A DNA stretch of 64,000 nucleotides, taken from NCBI GenBank assembly GCA_016197205.1, contig JACPWG010000104.1, positions 62,001 through 126,000 on the forward strand. The letters are read 5' to 3'. Shown here piece after piece: positions 9,601 through 18,028 of the stretch (its first letter is position 1; every line of letters begins with the position of its first letter). Under the pieces are notes generated by a model. That model was not told where the DNA came from. It made no database searches and was given only the letters and a program-made list of their open reading frames with translations. The DNA is from Planctomycetota bacterium (GTDB lineage Bacteria > Planctomycetota > MHYJ01 > WSZJ01 > JACPWG01). Both the position numbers and the translations under genes were made by a program.

Positions 9601-11862
9601 ACTCACGGCCCACAACTGGGACCGCGTGCGCCCGGACATGGCGAAGAGGGTCGACTCCATGACGCCGGCCACGTCGAGCACGCCATCGCCGTCGAGATCA
9701 CCCAGGAGCACCTGCCGGCTGATCTCTTGGAGGCTCTCGGAGGACCAGGTCACCTGACGGGGCAGCCCGAGATTCGCGGAGGTCGGGCGGTCATGATGGA
9801 CGCGGACCTTGACGGATCGAAAAAAAGAATCGACAGCCCTGCCCTCCAACAGGTATGTCCCCGTGTCGAACGGGAGCGTGAGGGGGGGCGTGAGCTGCAT
9901 GACGACGCGTCCGGAGTCCGCCTCGCGAAGGGTGAGCTCCATCCCCCGCGGATTGCCGGTGAGCCGAAGCTCCCCCTTTTCGTGCTGGAGCGTCGCGGCT
10001 CCGAGGCGGAGCGTCCCGCCCGGACGAATCGCGAGCGCGGTCGCGTACTCCTCATGCCCTTCCAGCCGCAGCGTGAGCGTGTGGTCCCCATTCGGGACGG
10101 GGAGCTCGCGGATGGGCGTGCGTGCGCGGACCCGCTCCAAGTCGATGCGTAGCTCCGCGCCCGAGGGCCGGCTGTCCAGCGTCAAAAAGCCGTGGTCGGA
10201 TTCGAGCTCGACCCGCCCCAGGTCGCAGGTGGCGCCCGCGCCCGCGTCCGCGTGCACGACCTTTGTCTCCCGACCGGGCGCGGAGATCTGCAGCTCGAAC
10301 GCGCCCGCGGGCCAGACCCAGCGCCTCCACATCGTCCGCCCAACCGCCTCGACGCGCGCACCGGGCGGGTCGGTGGCGAGGGCGATGCGCGCGGGACCGA
10401 CGAGCCTCCAGGCGAGGCCGGCGGCAATGACGGCGAGCCCCGCGACGAGGGCGGAGACGAGAGGGCGGCGTCGGACGTGCCGGAGCGCGCGCGCCGCGGG
10501 GCCGACGGGGCGCGCGAGGACGGGCTCACCGCGCACGAAGCGCCCGAGGTCGTCCGCGAGCCGCTCGGCGGTCGCGTACCTCCCGCGCGGGTCGGTGGAG
10601 AGGGCCTTCAGGCAAATCGTCTCGACGTCCCGGGGGACGTCCGGGCGGAGCTTTCTCGGCGCCACGATCTCTCCGCGCAGGACCCGCAGCAGGAGCTCGG
10701 CGAGCGCCTCGCCGCGGTGGGGCGGGATCCCGGTCAGCAGCTCGTAGAGGACCGCCCCCAGCGCGTACACGTCGGTGCGGGCGTCGATCCCGGCCGTGTC
10801 CCCTCCCGCCTGTTCCGGCGCCATGTAGGCCGGAGTCCCCATGATCTGCCCGGTGCGGGTGAGTCGATGCTCGGAACCGACGTCGAGCGCGAGGCCGAAA
10901 TCCATGACCTGTGGCTCGCCGTCTTCGCCCACGACGATGTTGTCCGGCTTGATGTCGCGATGGATGATCCCGTGGGAGTGCGCGAAATGGATCGCACGCG
11001 CGACCTTTTCCAGGAGCGCGGAGGCCTCGATCGGCGCGAACCCCCGCTCGCGCATGCGCCGTGCGAGCGAGGCGCCCTCGACGAGTTCCATCGCGTAGTA
11101 GGCGACGGCGCCCTCCCGGCCGAGGTCGTGGACGGTGACGATGTTCGGGTGCTTGCCCATCTTCGCCACCGCGGCGGCTTCGCGCTCGAAGCGGCCGATC
11201 GCCTCGCTGGAGGCGTGCTGACCCGCGATCAGGACCTTGACGGCGCAAAGCGTGCCGAGGGTCACGTGCCGCGCGCGGTAGACCAAGCCCATGCCGCCGT
11301 GTCCCAGCACGTCAAGCAGCTCGTACGGGCCGAGGCGTTTCGTGGGAGGCACGCCGGGGGCGGGGGTTCCCTTTGCGGGGATGGTCAGTCGGTGAGAGGA
11401 ATCCGGGGGGAAAGCCTCTGTCGGGGAGGCCTCCGCCGGGTCGGGTATCAGCGTCGGTTCCACGGTCGGGTGGTCCGTGTCCGGGCTCGGCGCGCGGAGC
11501 GTGGGTGCGGCGTCGCTCGGGTAGCGCGCGGGGGGGCAGGCTGCCGGCGCCGTTCGATGGTTGGAGAGCAGGCTTGCAACCGCGTCGAGTTTCACGCCGA
11601 GCGTCTCGGCGAGAACGGCAAGCTCCGCCGGGGCGGGCGGCGGTCCTCCCGGAAGCGCGGCATCGGCGAGCCGAAGGAGTCCCTCCAAGAGCGGCGTCGC
11701 CACGTCCGCGGCTTCCGAGAGCCGTGACGGCGTTACCTGCGCGCCGTGCGCTTGCTCGATGGCCGCGCGCGCGGCCGCCGCCCCCGCCTCCGGGAGGACG
11801 CCGAGGCGGACACCGAGCTCGAGGGCGTCGTGCCAGCGCGTCATCGAATCGTGCGCCTTCAA
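6610..11862 (-). CDS. Ser/Thr protein kinase with PEGA-like and 16 FG-GAP/PQQ-like propeller repeats
   Basis: This 1750-residue protein has a cytoplasmic kinase at residues 178-443 with an intact glycine loop (G-H-G-G-M-G), K209, HRD at 301-303, DFG at 321-323 and APE at 348-350. A single membrane segment follows at 469-488. Then come about 200 residues of PEGA-like beta repeats. Sixteen repeats of about 48 residues follow, each with D-L-D-G-D-G-V-x-D (calcium-loop-like) and then V-Y-A-L-S-G-R-D-G-x-x-L-W, a hybrid of FG-GAP and PQQ-propeller blades. The last 250 residues are helical. The layout suggests an external sensor coupled to an inner kinase; the ligand is unknown. The ATG at 11862 is used; M7 is an alternative. 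Confidence 0.85.
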   Translation of the reverse strand: MKAHDSMTRWHDALELGVRLGVLPEAGAAAARAAIEQAHGAQVTPSRLSEAADVATPLLEGLLRLADAALPGGPPPAPAELAVLAETLGVKLDAVASLLSNHRTAPAACPPARYPSDAAPTLRAPSPDTDHPTVEPTLIPDPAEASPTEAFPPDSSHRLTIPAKGTPAPGVPPTKRLGPYELLDVLGHGGMGLVYRARHVTLGTLCAVKVLIAGQHASSEAIGRFEREAAAVAKMGKHPNIVTVHDLGREGAVAYYAMELVEGASLARRMRERGFAPIEASALLEKVARAIHFAHSHGIIHRDIKPDNIVVGEDGEPQVMDFGLALDVGSEHRLTRTGQIMGTPAYMAPEQAGGDTAGIDARTDVYALGAVLYELLTGIPPHRGEALAELLLRVLRGEIVAPRKLRPDVPRDVETICLKALSTDPRGRYATAERLADDLGRFVRGEPVLARPVGPAARALRHVRRRPLVSALVAGLAVIAAGLAWRLVGPARIALATDPPGARVEAVGRTMWRRWVWPAGAFELQISAPGRETKVVHADAGAGATCDLGRVELESDHGFLTLDSRPSGAELRIDLERVRARTPIRELPVPNGDHTLTLRLEGHEEYATALAIRPGGTLRLGAATLQHEKGELRLTGNPRGMELTLREADSGRVVMQLTPPLTLPFDTGTYLLEGRAVDSFFRSVKVRVHHDRPTSANLGLPRQVTWSSESLQEISRQVLLGDLDGDGVLDVAGVMESTLFAMSGRTRSQLWAVSPGKAGVGTPAFADMDRDGILDVVAGTWDGKVLAISGRAGTLAWMGKSRLPAPVQTRPALADLDGDGVCDVVVGCGDGNVYAFPGADGGQLWCLKTGKQVNASPVLADLDGDGRLECVVGSTDKNVYVASGDKGSVLWSFATGGGISETPGVADLDGDGVLDVVVAPHDRRLYALSGRKGTPLWTHELEQDAYSLAVSDDVDGDGTPDWVVTTADKWSPGRVLCLSGRQGNELWRADSAAQSRVCGAARDLDGDMVGDPVVGCEHRILALSGRDGRPLWSYPINRALAAPTLGDVEGDRSWDCVLPFGYEAEPASELRCLSASATRLLWTARLPDRAATTPTLADLDGDGVPDCVVGGGDCKIHALSGRDGFELWTLTTQTNIFSRAVPVDLDRDGVTDFLVNALDHRVYALSGRTGNVLWKRAVGNTDQVVTGGGSTLSAPAVLELDGDGVPDCIVGSEDSAVYALSGRDGSVLWRTETGGKVDSSPALADLDGDGVLDAVIGSGDGRVYALSGKTGRVLWSQETGDPADCAVHRTVDANGDVHEKRVSGHPVFSSPALARLRGDGVPDVLIGSTADAMLALSGRDGTVLWTTRTNGGFIGTPATTDINNDGVPDCIAGSTNGVVYALSGKDGARLWTARAGNCVHADAVLADADGDGVLDCLVGSIDSNLYALSGRDGRLLWSFRTGDRVESAVALADLDGDRLPDVVLGSWDGSVVALRGRDPKAVARADADWSDPAEAQARLARHRLVRAWKALAGLAEECARSTKDPWLRAVALSERGIGLARLSRAAEALDALAEARRLGLRSRLATVCEWFAASAWKECGAERLAAAKKAVLELLEADADGVFDAFGDFLDLAPGARAALVFREYLERPSKDDRIQTVASVLLSLRQSDGSRPGLETGAESASAPGATPGSPSASPSPSPKDALGAARKRVRRHLASADAPIARWFGYLALLDDALGYAEGADAAREAFRACAERPASVERLLEAAAGRR

Positions 11863-11969
11863 CGTCGAGCCGGGGAGTGAAGGAGGCCGGTCAGACCGCG
11901 ACCCTGGAGGAGAAGGTGATGCCTACGGGGACGCGGCGGCGAACTTGGTGCATCCGTCGGCCAGTCGCT

Positions 11970-12091
11970 CCGCCTGAAGGCGGAACTACGAACGGGGTCG
12001 CAGTGCCGCGCGCAGGTTGCTCCGGGATGGCCGATTTCCAGGCCCGGCGCGTACAGGCCACGGCGACGCTTGTAGTTCCGCCTTCAGGCGG
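11970..12091. repeat. Inverted repeat with CCGCCTGAAGGCGG core
   Basis: CCGCCTGAAGGCGGAACTAC at 11970-11989 is matched by its exact reverse complement near 12072-12091, with about 80 bases between. The same core palindrome recurs near 41299, 44800, 46890 and 48935, so this is a dispersed repeat family. Confidence 0.75.
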
Positions 12092-12210
12092 GACCGTGAC
12101 ACAACCGGCGTTTACTTGCGAGGGGACCCTGGACATTGGTCCGGGGAGAGGCGGACCGTCGACGGCGCCATCCCATGAACCGCCTCCCTGGCGTACCCGG
12201 GGAAAATCCG

Positions 12211-12398
12211 GGCATGGTTCAAATCGGGCAGCGTGTGGGTAACACGGCTTCGTGTCCGGACGTAGGGGCGGGCCTTGTGCCCCCCATGTCGGCGACACCG
12301 CGCATTCCAACGGCTTGCGGGGAGTCGTGGGCGCCCACAAGTGGCGCCCCTACGGCAGGCGGCCGATGGCAGTCTGTAACCCACGTTTGAACCATGCC
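12211..12398. mobile_element. MITE-like palindromic element, family A copy 1
   Basis: The ends are perfect 13-base inverted repeats, GGCATGGTTCAAA and TTTGAACCATGCC. The body carries GGGCGGGCCTTGTGCCC and GGGCGCCCACAAG, shared with copies at 25958 and 34211. The 7-mer AAATCCG lies directly before the left end and one base beyond the right end, consistent with a target duplication. It encodes nothing. Confidence 0.65.
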
Positions 12399-12587
12399 GA
12401 AATCCGCCCGACCTGCCGCCCGCCGCCTGCCTGGACCCCTTCCCGACGAGACGCCGGGGGCAGGTGTTGAGTGCATGCGTGATTCTACTCGGAGCGAAAC
12501 GCCAGGGTCAAGCGGGAACGCACGCAAGGACGTCGCGCAGGTCTCCTCGTCCTCGAGCGCCCGATGCTGGGCTCACGCGGCCGGTCC

Positions 12588-12631
12588 TGTTAACCGAACC
12601 CAAACGTTCGCTTCACTTCGGCTTCATCACC
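12588..12631 (+). promoter_or_regulatory. Candidate PHO boxes upstream of the porin
   Basis: TTAACCGAACC at 12590-12600 nearly matches the site before pstS. GCTTCACTTCG and GCTTCATCACC are tandem 11-base units at 12610-12631. PhoB/PhoP-type regulators bind direct repeats spaced by 11 bases, and the cyanobacterial box is CTTAACC-like. The assignment is inference from spacing, sharing and context. Confidence 0.4.
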
Positions 12632-12756
12632 GTAGGTTACGATTTCACCCGGATAGACGTTCAAGGTCCCGGTCTGTGTTGCGTGACGGGGAGCTCCGCG
12701 TGTGACCCCGCCCGGCAGCGCCGGTTCGCCCCCGAGGCTTTGCGTGGAGGTGTGTC

Positions 12757-14199
12757 ATGATTCGAACCCGGGCGGCGCTGGCCGCGCTCTTCCTCGCGCT
12801 CGCTACGAACTCCTGGGCGCAGCAGCCCGCGGATGCCGAGGCCCGGCTGCGCGCGCTGGAGGAGCGGATGGGCGCCCTCGCCGCCGAAAACAAAACACTC
12901 CGCGACGAGGTGGAGAGGCTCAAGGCGCAGGGGGCGGGGACGGGCGCGGCCGCAGCCGCCGCAGCCGCGCCGAAGCCGGCCGGCGCCGAGACCGCCGCCC
13001 CCGCACCCGCGGCCGGGGCGGGAGCGGCCGCGAAAAAAGACAGCGCTCTCACGGCGAGCTTTCATGACGGCGTCAAGTTCAAGGCCGAGGACGGGAACTT
13101 CGACGTGCACTTCGGGGGCCAGCTTCTCGCCCAGTCGCGGTTCTTTATCGACGACTCGCGCAATAACAACTCGTTCTTCGTCCGGGAGGCGCGCCTTGTC
13201 GCCGACGGCACCTTCTTCCACGATTACGAGTTCAAGGTGCAGGGGGACTTCGGCAAGGGGGCCGCGCAACTCCAGGACGGGTACGTCGGCTGGAAGAAGC
13301 TGCCCTGGCTCGGCCTTCGCGTGGGGCAGTTCAAGCAACCCTTCTCCCTCCAGCAGCTCACGTCCGGCCGGTTCATCGACTTCGTCGAGCGCTCCCCGAT
13401 GGACCTGCTCGTGCCGGGACGCGACCTCGGCGTCCAGCTCGGGGGGAAGGTCCTGGACGGCGTGGTCGAGTACGCCGTCTCGGCCTTCAACGGAAACGGA
13501 AAGAACAACGCGGCCGACGCGAACGACGACAAGGACGTCGCCGCCCGCCTCGTACTCCGGCCGTTCGTGACGAGCGAGGAGGCGATGCTCAAGGGGCTCC
13601 GCATCGGCGCGGCGGTCACGGGCGGGAACGAGAAGCAAGCCTTCGCGAACTTCGTCGCGCTCGACTCGACAACCCCCTTCCTGGTGATGAACGGCGGGCT
13701 CTTCAATCGCGGCGAGAAGACCCGGTGGAACGTCGAGGGGGCCTGGACCTGTGGCCCGTTCAAGCTGCAAGGCGAGGCGATCTGGATGGACGTCGAACTG
13801 GAGCGCACCGTGGCCGGGGTGACGGCAAAGGACAGCGTCCTCTTCGAATCGTACTACGTCGAGGCGCTGTGGGTGGTGACCGGCGAGGACGCGGTTTTCG
13901 ACCGGCGAAAACCCGCCAAGAACTTCGGCGGCGATGGCGGCCCGGGACAGATCGAACTCGCGTTGCGGTACGGCCAGTTCTCGGTCGGCGACGAGCTGTT
14001 CGACCAGGGCTTCGCCCGCGCGGACCTCTCGACGCAGGGGCTCGACAACTGGACCGCGGGCGTGAACTGGTGGCTCAACCCGTACACGCGCTTCACGATC
14101 GACTATTTCCGCAACGACTTCTGGGACGACCTGCCCGTCGGCGGGAAGCTCGAGAGCGACGAGCACGGCTTCCTGACCAGAGTCCAGATCGACTTCTGA
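12757..14199 (+). CDS. Phosphate-selective porin O/P family protein
   Basis: This 480-residue protein has a signal peptide (residues 1-21, ending S-W-A-Q-Q), then a short coiled coil (R-A-L-E-E-R-M-G-A-L-A-A-E-N-K-T-L-R), an Ala/Pro-rich linker and a long beta-rich Porin_O_P domain ending in the C-terminal phenylalanine typical of outer-membrane barrels. Relatives such as OprP form anion-selective trimers for phosphate or pyrophosphate uptake. It sits directly upstream of the pst genes and shares a candidate PHO-box sequence with pstS, which supports a phosphate-starvation role. Specificity for phosphate cannot be proved from sequence alone. A coiled coil before the barrel is common in outer-membrane proteins tethered to the cell wall. 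Confidence 0.85.
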   Translation: MIRTRAALAALFLALATNSWAQQPADAEARLRALEERMGALAAENKTLRDEVERLKAQGAGTGAAAAAAAAPKPAGAETAAPAPAAGAGAAAKKDSALTASFHDGVKFKAEDGNFDVHFGGQLLAQSRFFIDDSRNNNSFFVREARLVADGTFFHDYEFKVQGDFGKGAAQLQDGYVGWKKLPWLGLRVGQFKQPFSLQQLTSGRFIDFVERSPMDLLVPGRDLGVQLGGKVLDGVVEYAVSAFNGNGKNNAADANDDKDVAARLVLRPFVTSEEAMLKGLRIGAAVTGGNEKQAFANFVALDSTTPFLVMNGGLFNRGEKTRWNVEGAWTCGPFKLQGEAIWMDVELERTVAGVTAKDSVLFESYYVEALWVVTGEDAVFDRRKPAKNFGGDGGPGQIELALRYGQFSVGDELFDQGFARADLSTQGLDNWTAGVNWWLNPYTRFTIDYFRNDFWDDLPVGGKLESDEHGFLTRVQIDF

Positions 14200-14237
14200 G
14201 CCGGAGCTCGCCGAGGCGGCGCGCAAGCGGCGGCCGG

Positions 14238-14260
14238 CTTAACCGGACGCTAACCGAACC
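14238..14260 (+). promoter_or_regulatory. Candidate PHO box upstream of pstS
   Basis: CTTAACCGGAC and GCTAACCGAAC are adjacent 11-base direct repeats about 75 bases before the pstS start, with TAACC repeated at 11-base spacing. TAACCGAACC is shared exactly with the region before the porin gene. This matches the general form of PHO boxes, but no binding is shown. Confidence 0.45.
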
Positions 14261-14334
14261 TTGCTCTCGCCGCAACGAGCGTGTGGTTTGATGACGTGTG
14301 GTTACCAGCATCCTCACGATGGAAGGGAGCCCCG

Positions 14335-15204
14335 ATGAAGACCCGCAAATCGGCCGCACGCGCGCGGCTGGTCCTGTCGACCGCGAGCGCTACCGCGCTC
14401 GCCCTGCTCTTCGGCACTGCGGCGGCGGACCCGAAGGGCTCGATCACGCTCAAAGGCTCGGACACCATGGTGATCCTCGGGCAGCGCTGGGCCGAGACGT
14501 ACATGCACCACAACGCCGGGATTTCGGTCCAGGTGACCGGCGGCGGCTCGGGCACCGGGATCGCGGCGCTCATCAACGGCGGGACCGACGTCTGTCAGGC
14601 CTCCAGACCCATGACGAACAAGGAAAAGGAGCAGGCGAAGACGAAACGCGGAGGCGAGGTCCGCGAAATCCCCGTCGCGCTCGACGGCCTCGCCGTCTTC
14701 CTGAACGAAGAGAACACGGTCGCGGAGCTGTCGCTCGCGCAGCTCTCCTCGATCTACCGCGGTGAGCTCACCGACTGGAAGGACGTGGGCGGCACCCCGG
14801 GAAAGATCGTCTGCTACAGCCGGGAAAACAACTCGGGTACGTACGCCTACTTCAAGGAACACGTCCTGCAGAAGAAGGACTTCGCCGCCGAGGTGCAGTC
14901 GCTGCCCGGCACCGGGGCCATCATCAACGCCGTGTCGAAGGACACCGCCTCCATCGGGTACGGCGGCATCGGGTACGCGAAGGGCGTGAAGGCGATCAAG
15001 GTCCGCGCGAAGGACGGGGACCCGGGGATCGAGCCCTCGATGGAAATGGTGGTGAACGGGACCTATCCCATTTCGCGCAAACTCTTCTTCTACGTCACGG
15101 GCGAGCCGCGCCCCGAGGTCAAGGCCTTCATTGACTGGGTCCTCACCGAGGAAGGACAGAAGGTATGCGAGCAGGTCGGCTACTACCCGCTGCGCAAGAG
15201 CTGA
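14335..15204 (+). CDS. pstS: Phosphate ABC transporter substrate-binding protein
   Basis: The 289-residue product has a signal peptide (about residues 1-31) and then the PstS opening I-T-L-K-G-S-D-T-M. The phosphate-binding loops follow: T-G-G-G-S-G-T-G-I-A-A-L near residue 67, A-S-R-P-M, and R-E-N-N-S-G-T-Y, whose serine and arginine contact phosphate in the family. It delivers periplasmic phosphate to PstCA. The ATG at 14335 is used because GGAAGGGAG lies upstream and the signal peptide starts there; an upstream in-frame codon at 14281 would bury it. The end overlaps pstC by 40 bases, so the two are probably co-translated. Confidence 0.93.
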   Translation: MKTRKSAARARLVLSTASATALALLFGTAAADPKGSITLKGSDTMVILGQRWAETYMHHNAGISVQVTGGGSGTGIAALINGGTDVCQASRPMTNKEKEQAKTKRGGEVREIPVALDGLAVFLNEENTVAELSLAQLSSIYRGELTDWKDVGGTPGKIVCYSRENNSGTYAYFKEHVLQKKDFAAEVQSLPGTGAIINAVSKDTASIGYGGIGYAKGVKAIKVRAKDGDPGIEPSMEMVVNGTYPISRKLFFYVTGEPRPEVKAFIDWVLTEEGQKVCEQVGYYPLRKS

Positions 15205-16166
15205 GCACCGAGTCGCCGCTCGCACGGCGCCCGGGCGGGGCCCTCGCGGACCGCCTCGCCGCCGTTTGCATCCAGGCCTGCGCGTGCCTGGCGATCGTCT
15301 CGTTGCTGCTCATTTTCGTCTTCATCGGGAAGGAGGCGCTGCCGGTCTTGACCTCCGCCGAAGTCCGCGAGGAGGTCGATCTCGGCCGTCTCTTCCTGAG
15401 CCAGCCGTCGGAGGACGGCGCGAGGCGGGCCTTCGTGTGGCAGCCGGTCTCGGAAGTACCGAAATACTCCCTCCTGCCGCTCCTGCTCGGCACGCTCAAG
15501 GCCACGTTGCTCGCGCTCGCGCTCGCCGTCCCGCTCGCGCTCGGCGCCGCGCTTTTCACCTCGGAGTTCGCGCCGGGCTGGGGCCGCGAGCTGCTGAAGC
15601 CGGTGATCGAGATTCTCGCCGGCATCCCGAGCGTGGTGATCGGGTTCTTCTGTCTCATGGCCCTGGCCGGCTGGCTCCAGGACGCCTTCGGTTGGACCTT
15701 CCGGCTCAATGCCGTCGTGGCCGGGGTCGGGCTGTCGTTCGCCGTGATCCCGATCGTTTACACGGTCGCGGAAGACGCTTTTTCGGCGGTGCCCCAGGCC
15801 TATCGCGAAGGCTCGCTCGCGATGGGGGCCTCGACCTGGCAGACCGCCTGGCGCGTCGTGCTGCCGGCCGCGTCCCCCGGCGTCTTCGCGGCCTGCGTGC
15901 TCGGTTTCGGCCGTGCGATCGGCGAGACGATGATCGTGCTCCTGTCCTCCGGAAACGCCGCGGTGCACTCGCTCTCCCCGTCCTCCTCGATCCGCACGCT
16001 CTCCGCGACCATCGCGGCCGAGCTGGGGGAAGTGGTCGTCGGCAGCGCGCACTACCATGTTTTATTTTTCATCGGCGCCCTCCTCTTTGTGCTCACCTTC
16101 CTGATCAATCTCGCCGGGCAGTGGTGGGTCGGCCGCCTGCGGAGGCGGCTCCAGGGGGGGACGTGA
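15165..16166 (+). CDS. pstC: Phosphate ABC transporter permease PstC
   Basis: The 333-residue membrane protein has six or so helices and the binding-protein-dependent transport fold. The EAA-type coupling loop is visible as Y-R-E-G-S-L-A-M-G-A-S-T-W-Q-T near residue 220, and G-I-P-S-V-V-I-G-F-F is a PstC hallmark. About 60 residues between the first and second helices form a periplasmic segment. It pairs with PstA to make the channel. It overlaps pstS by 40 bases. The start at 15165 gives an unusually polar N-terminus of about 30 residues, and no better start is visible. Confidence 0.92.
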   Translation: MRAGRLLPAAQELSTESPLARRPGGALADRLAAVCIQACACLAIVSLLLIFVFIGKEALPVLTSAEVREEVDLGRLFLSQPSEDGARRAFVWQPVSEVPKYSLLPLLLGTLKATLLALALAVPLALGAALFTSEFAPGWGRELLKPVIEILAGIPSVVIGFFCLMALAGWLQDAFGWTFRLNAVVAGVGLSFAVIPIVYTVAEDAFSAVPQAYREGSLAMGASTWQTAWRVVLPAASPGVFAACVLGFGRAIGETMIVLLSSGNAAVHSLSPSSSIRTLSATIAAELGEVVVGSAHYHVLFFIGALLFVLTFLINLAGQWWVGRLRRRLQGGT

Positions 16167-16179
16167 GGAGGGCCGGAGC

Positions 16180-17088
16180 ATGAGCAGGACCGCAAGCTGG
16201 GTCGGGCGCTTCTTCGTGCTCCTCTCGGGGTCCGCCTGTCTCCTCATCGTCGTGATGGTCGCCGTCATCCTCGGAGACATCGGTCGGCACGGCGCCGAGC
16301 GACTGAGCTGGCGCCTGCTTTCCGAGTCCCCGCAAGCGGGGATGACCGAGGGCGGCATCTTTCCGGCGATCTTCGGAACGGCGGTCCTCGTCCTTCTCAT
16401 GACGCTCGCGGTGGTCCCGTTCGGCGTCGCGACCGCGCTCTACATGCACGAATACGCGCCGAAGCGGTCCCGGCTCGTGGGACTCGTGCGGACCGCCATA
16501 CAGAACCTCGCGGGCGTCCCGGCGATCGTCTTCGGTCTCTTCGGGCTCGGGTTCTTCGTCGAGTTCGTGGGGCGCGGCATCGACCGGACCTTCTACGCCG
16601 GGAAGCTCGCCTACGGCCAGCCGGCCATCCTCTGGGCGTCGCTCACGATGGCGCTCCTCACGCTCCCCACGGTGGTCATCGCGACCGAAGAGGCGCTGCG
16701 CGCGATCCCGCAGCCTTTCCGCGAAGTCGCCCTGTCCCTCGGGGCCACGCGCTGGCAGACCCTCCGCCGCGTCGTCCTCCCCCAGGCGCTCGGCGGCATC
16801 CTGACCGGGGCCATTCTCGCCGTGAGCCGCGGCGCGGGCGAAGTCGCGCCGATCCTGTTCACGGGCGCCGCCTATTTCCTTCCCGAGCTCCCCGCCCGGC
16901 TGAACGACCAGTTCATGGAGTTGGGCTATCACGTCTACGTGCTGGCTACCCAGTCGCCGGACGTCGAGGCGACCAAGCCCCTCCTGTACGCTACGGCCCT
17001 CGTCCTGCTGCTCCTCACGTTCGCCCTCAATTTCACCGCGATCCTCCTCCGCGCCCGGATACGCAGGAGGCTTCGCCATGGCCGCTGA
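16180..17088 (+). CDS. pstA: Phosphate ABC transporter permease PstA
   Basis: The 302-residue inner-membrane permease carries the PstA features N-L-A-G-V-P-A-I-V-F-G-L-F-G and the coupling loop F-R-E-V-A-L-S-L-G-A-T-R-W-Q-T, followed by S-R-G-A-G-E-V-A-P. It forms the translocation pore with PstC. It starts 13 bases after pstC, and its end overlaps the first pstB by 11 bases, indicating one operon. Length and motif order are normal for the family. Confidence 0.93.
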   Translation: MSRTASWVGRFFVLLSGSACLLIVVMVAVILGDIGRHGAERLSWRLLSESPQAGMTEGGIFPAIFGTAVLVLLMTLAVVPFGVATALYMHEYAPKRSRLVGLVRTAIQNLAGVPAIVFGLFGLGFFVEFVGRGIDRTFYAGKLAYGQPAILWASLTMALLTLPTVVIATEEALRAIPQPFREVALSLGATRWQTLRRVVLPQALGGILTGAILAVSRGAGEVAPILFTGAAYFLPELPARLNDQFMELGYHVYVLATQSPDVEATKPLLYATALVLLLLTFALNFTAILLRARIRRRLRHGR

Positions 17089-18028
17089 CGGGAGCGGCGC
17101 CGCGGTCGCCCTGCCGGAGGCGCGCCCGGTCGCGCCCCCTCCCCCACGCCTTCGGACGACGGAGCTGCGAGTGCGCTCCGGGGAGCGGGAGGTCCTCAAG
17201 GGGATCGACCTCCACGTGCACCGCGGCGAAATCCTGGCCGTCATCGGACCCGCCGGCGCCGGGAAGACGACTTTCCTCCGGTGTCTGAATCGCATGAACG
17301 ACCTCGACCTGGAGGCGCGGGTTTCGGGGCAAGTGTGGCTGGATGGGCATCCCGTGTACGACCGCGGCGTCGACGTCTCGCTCCTGCGGCGCCGCGTCGG
17401 CATGGTATTGTCGACGCCGATCCCGTTGCCGGGCACCATCTGGCAGAACATGACGTTCGGGCTTTCGCTTGCGGCTGCGGCCGGCGACGAGCGCCACGCC
17501 GGCGGGCTGTCGTGGACCGAGCGCTGGCTGCTGCGCGTCGCGCGACTCGTGCGCGCCGTTTCGGTGCCTGTGCCGTTTCAGGCGGAGCTCCCCACGGAGC
17601 CGGAGGCAGCCCCGCTCCCGGGCGAACGGTATAGCGTCGTCGTTGAAGCCTCGCTGCGCTCCGCGTATCTCTGGGACGAGGTCAAAGATCGGCTGCACGA
17701 GCCGGCCCGCAACCTCTCCGGCGGCCAGCAGCAGAGGCTCTGCCTCGCCCGCGCGCTCTCGCTGAGCCCGGACGTTCTGCTCCTCGACGAGCCCTGCTCG
17801 GGTCTGGATCCGATCTCGACCGCGAAGATCGAAGAGGCGTTGCAGACGCTCAAGCGGGAGCTGGCGATCGTGCTCGTGACGAACAACGTGAAGCAGGCCG
17901 CTCGCGCCTCCGACCGCACGGCCTTCTTCCTCTTCGGCGAGGCGATCGAAGTGGCGCCGACGGCAACGCTCTTCACGAACCCGCGCGAGCCCCGGACCGC
18001 GGAGTACATCTCTGGGAGATTCGGCTAG
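17078..18028 (+). CDS. pstB: Phosphate ABC transporter ATPase PstB, first copy, degenerate Q- and H-loops
   Basis: This 316-residue ATPase keeps Walker A G-P-A-G-A-G-K-T, the signature L-S-G-G-Q-Q-Q-R and Walker B L-L-L-D-E-P-C-S-G-L-D-P. Two usually invariant features differ. The Q-loop reads V-G-M-V-L-S-T-P where PstB proteins have V-F-Q-x-P, and the H-loop reads V-T-N-N-V where they have V-T-H-N-M. About 55 extra residues sit before the signature, where PstB normally has a short T-I-Y-D-N-V-A-Y-G-P segment. Together with the second copy these changes suggest an asymmetric heterodimer in which this subunit contributes the working signature motif. The stop shares one base with the next start. 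Confidence 0.88.
   Translation: MAADGSGAAVALPEARPVAPPPPRLRTTELRVRSGEREVLKGIDLHVHRGEILAVIGPAGAGKTTFLRCLNRMNDLDLEARVSGQVWLDGHPVYDRGVDVSLLRRRVGMVLSTPIPLPGTIWQNMTFGLSLAAAAGDERHAGGLSWTERWLLRVARLVRAVSVPVPFQAELPTEPEAAPLPGERYSVVVEASLRSAYLWDEVKDRLHEPARNLSGGQQQRLCLARALSLSPDVLLLDEPCSGLDPISTAKIEEALQTLKRELAIVLVTNNVKQAARASDRTAFFLFGEAIEVAPTATLFTNPREPRTAEYISGRFG

Larger units (their letters stand above)
11863..12756. other. Non-coding region between the kinase and the porin gene
   Basis: No gene is supported in these 894 bases. They hold an inverted repeat (11970-12091), a palindromic mobile-like element (12211-12398) and candidate PHO boxes (12588-12631), listed separately. Confidence 0.6.
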
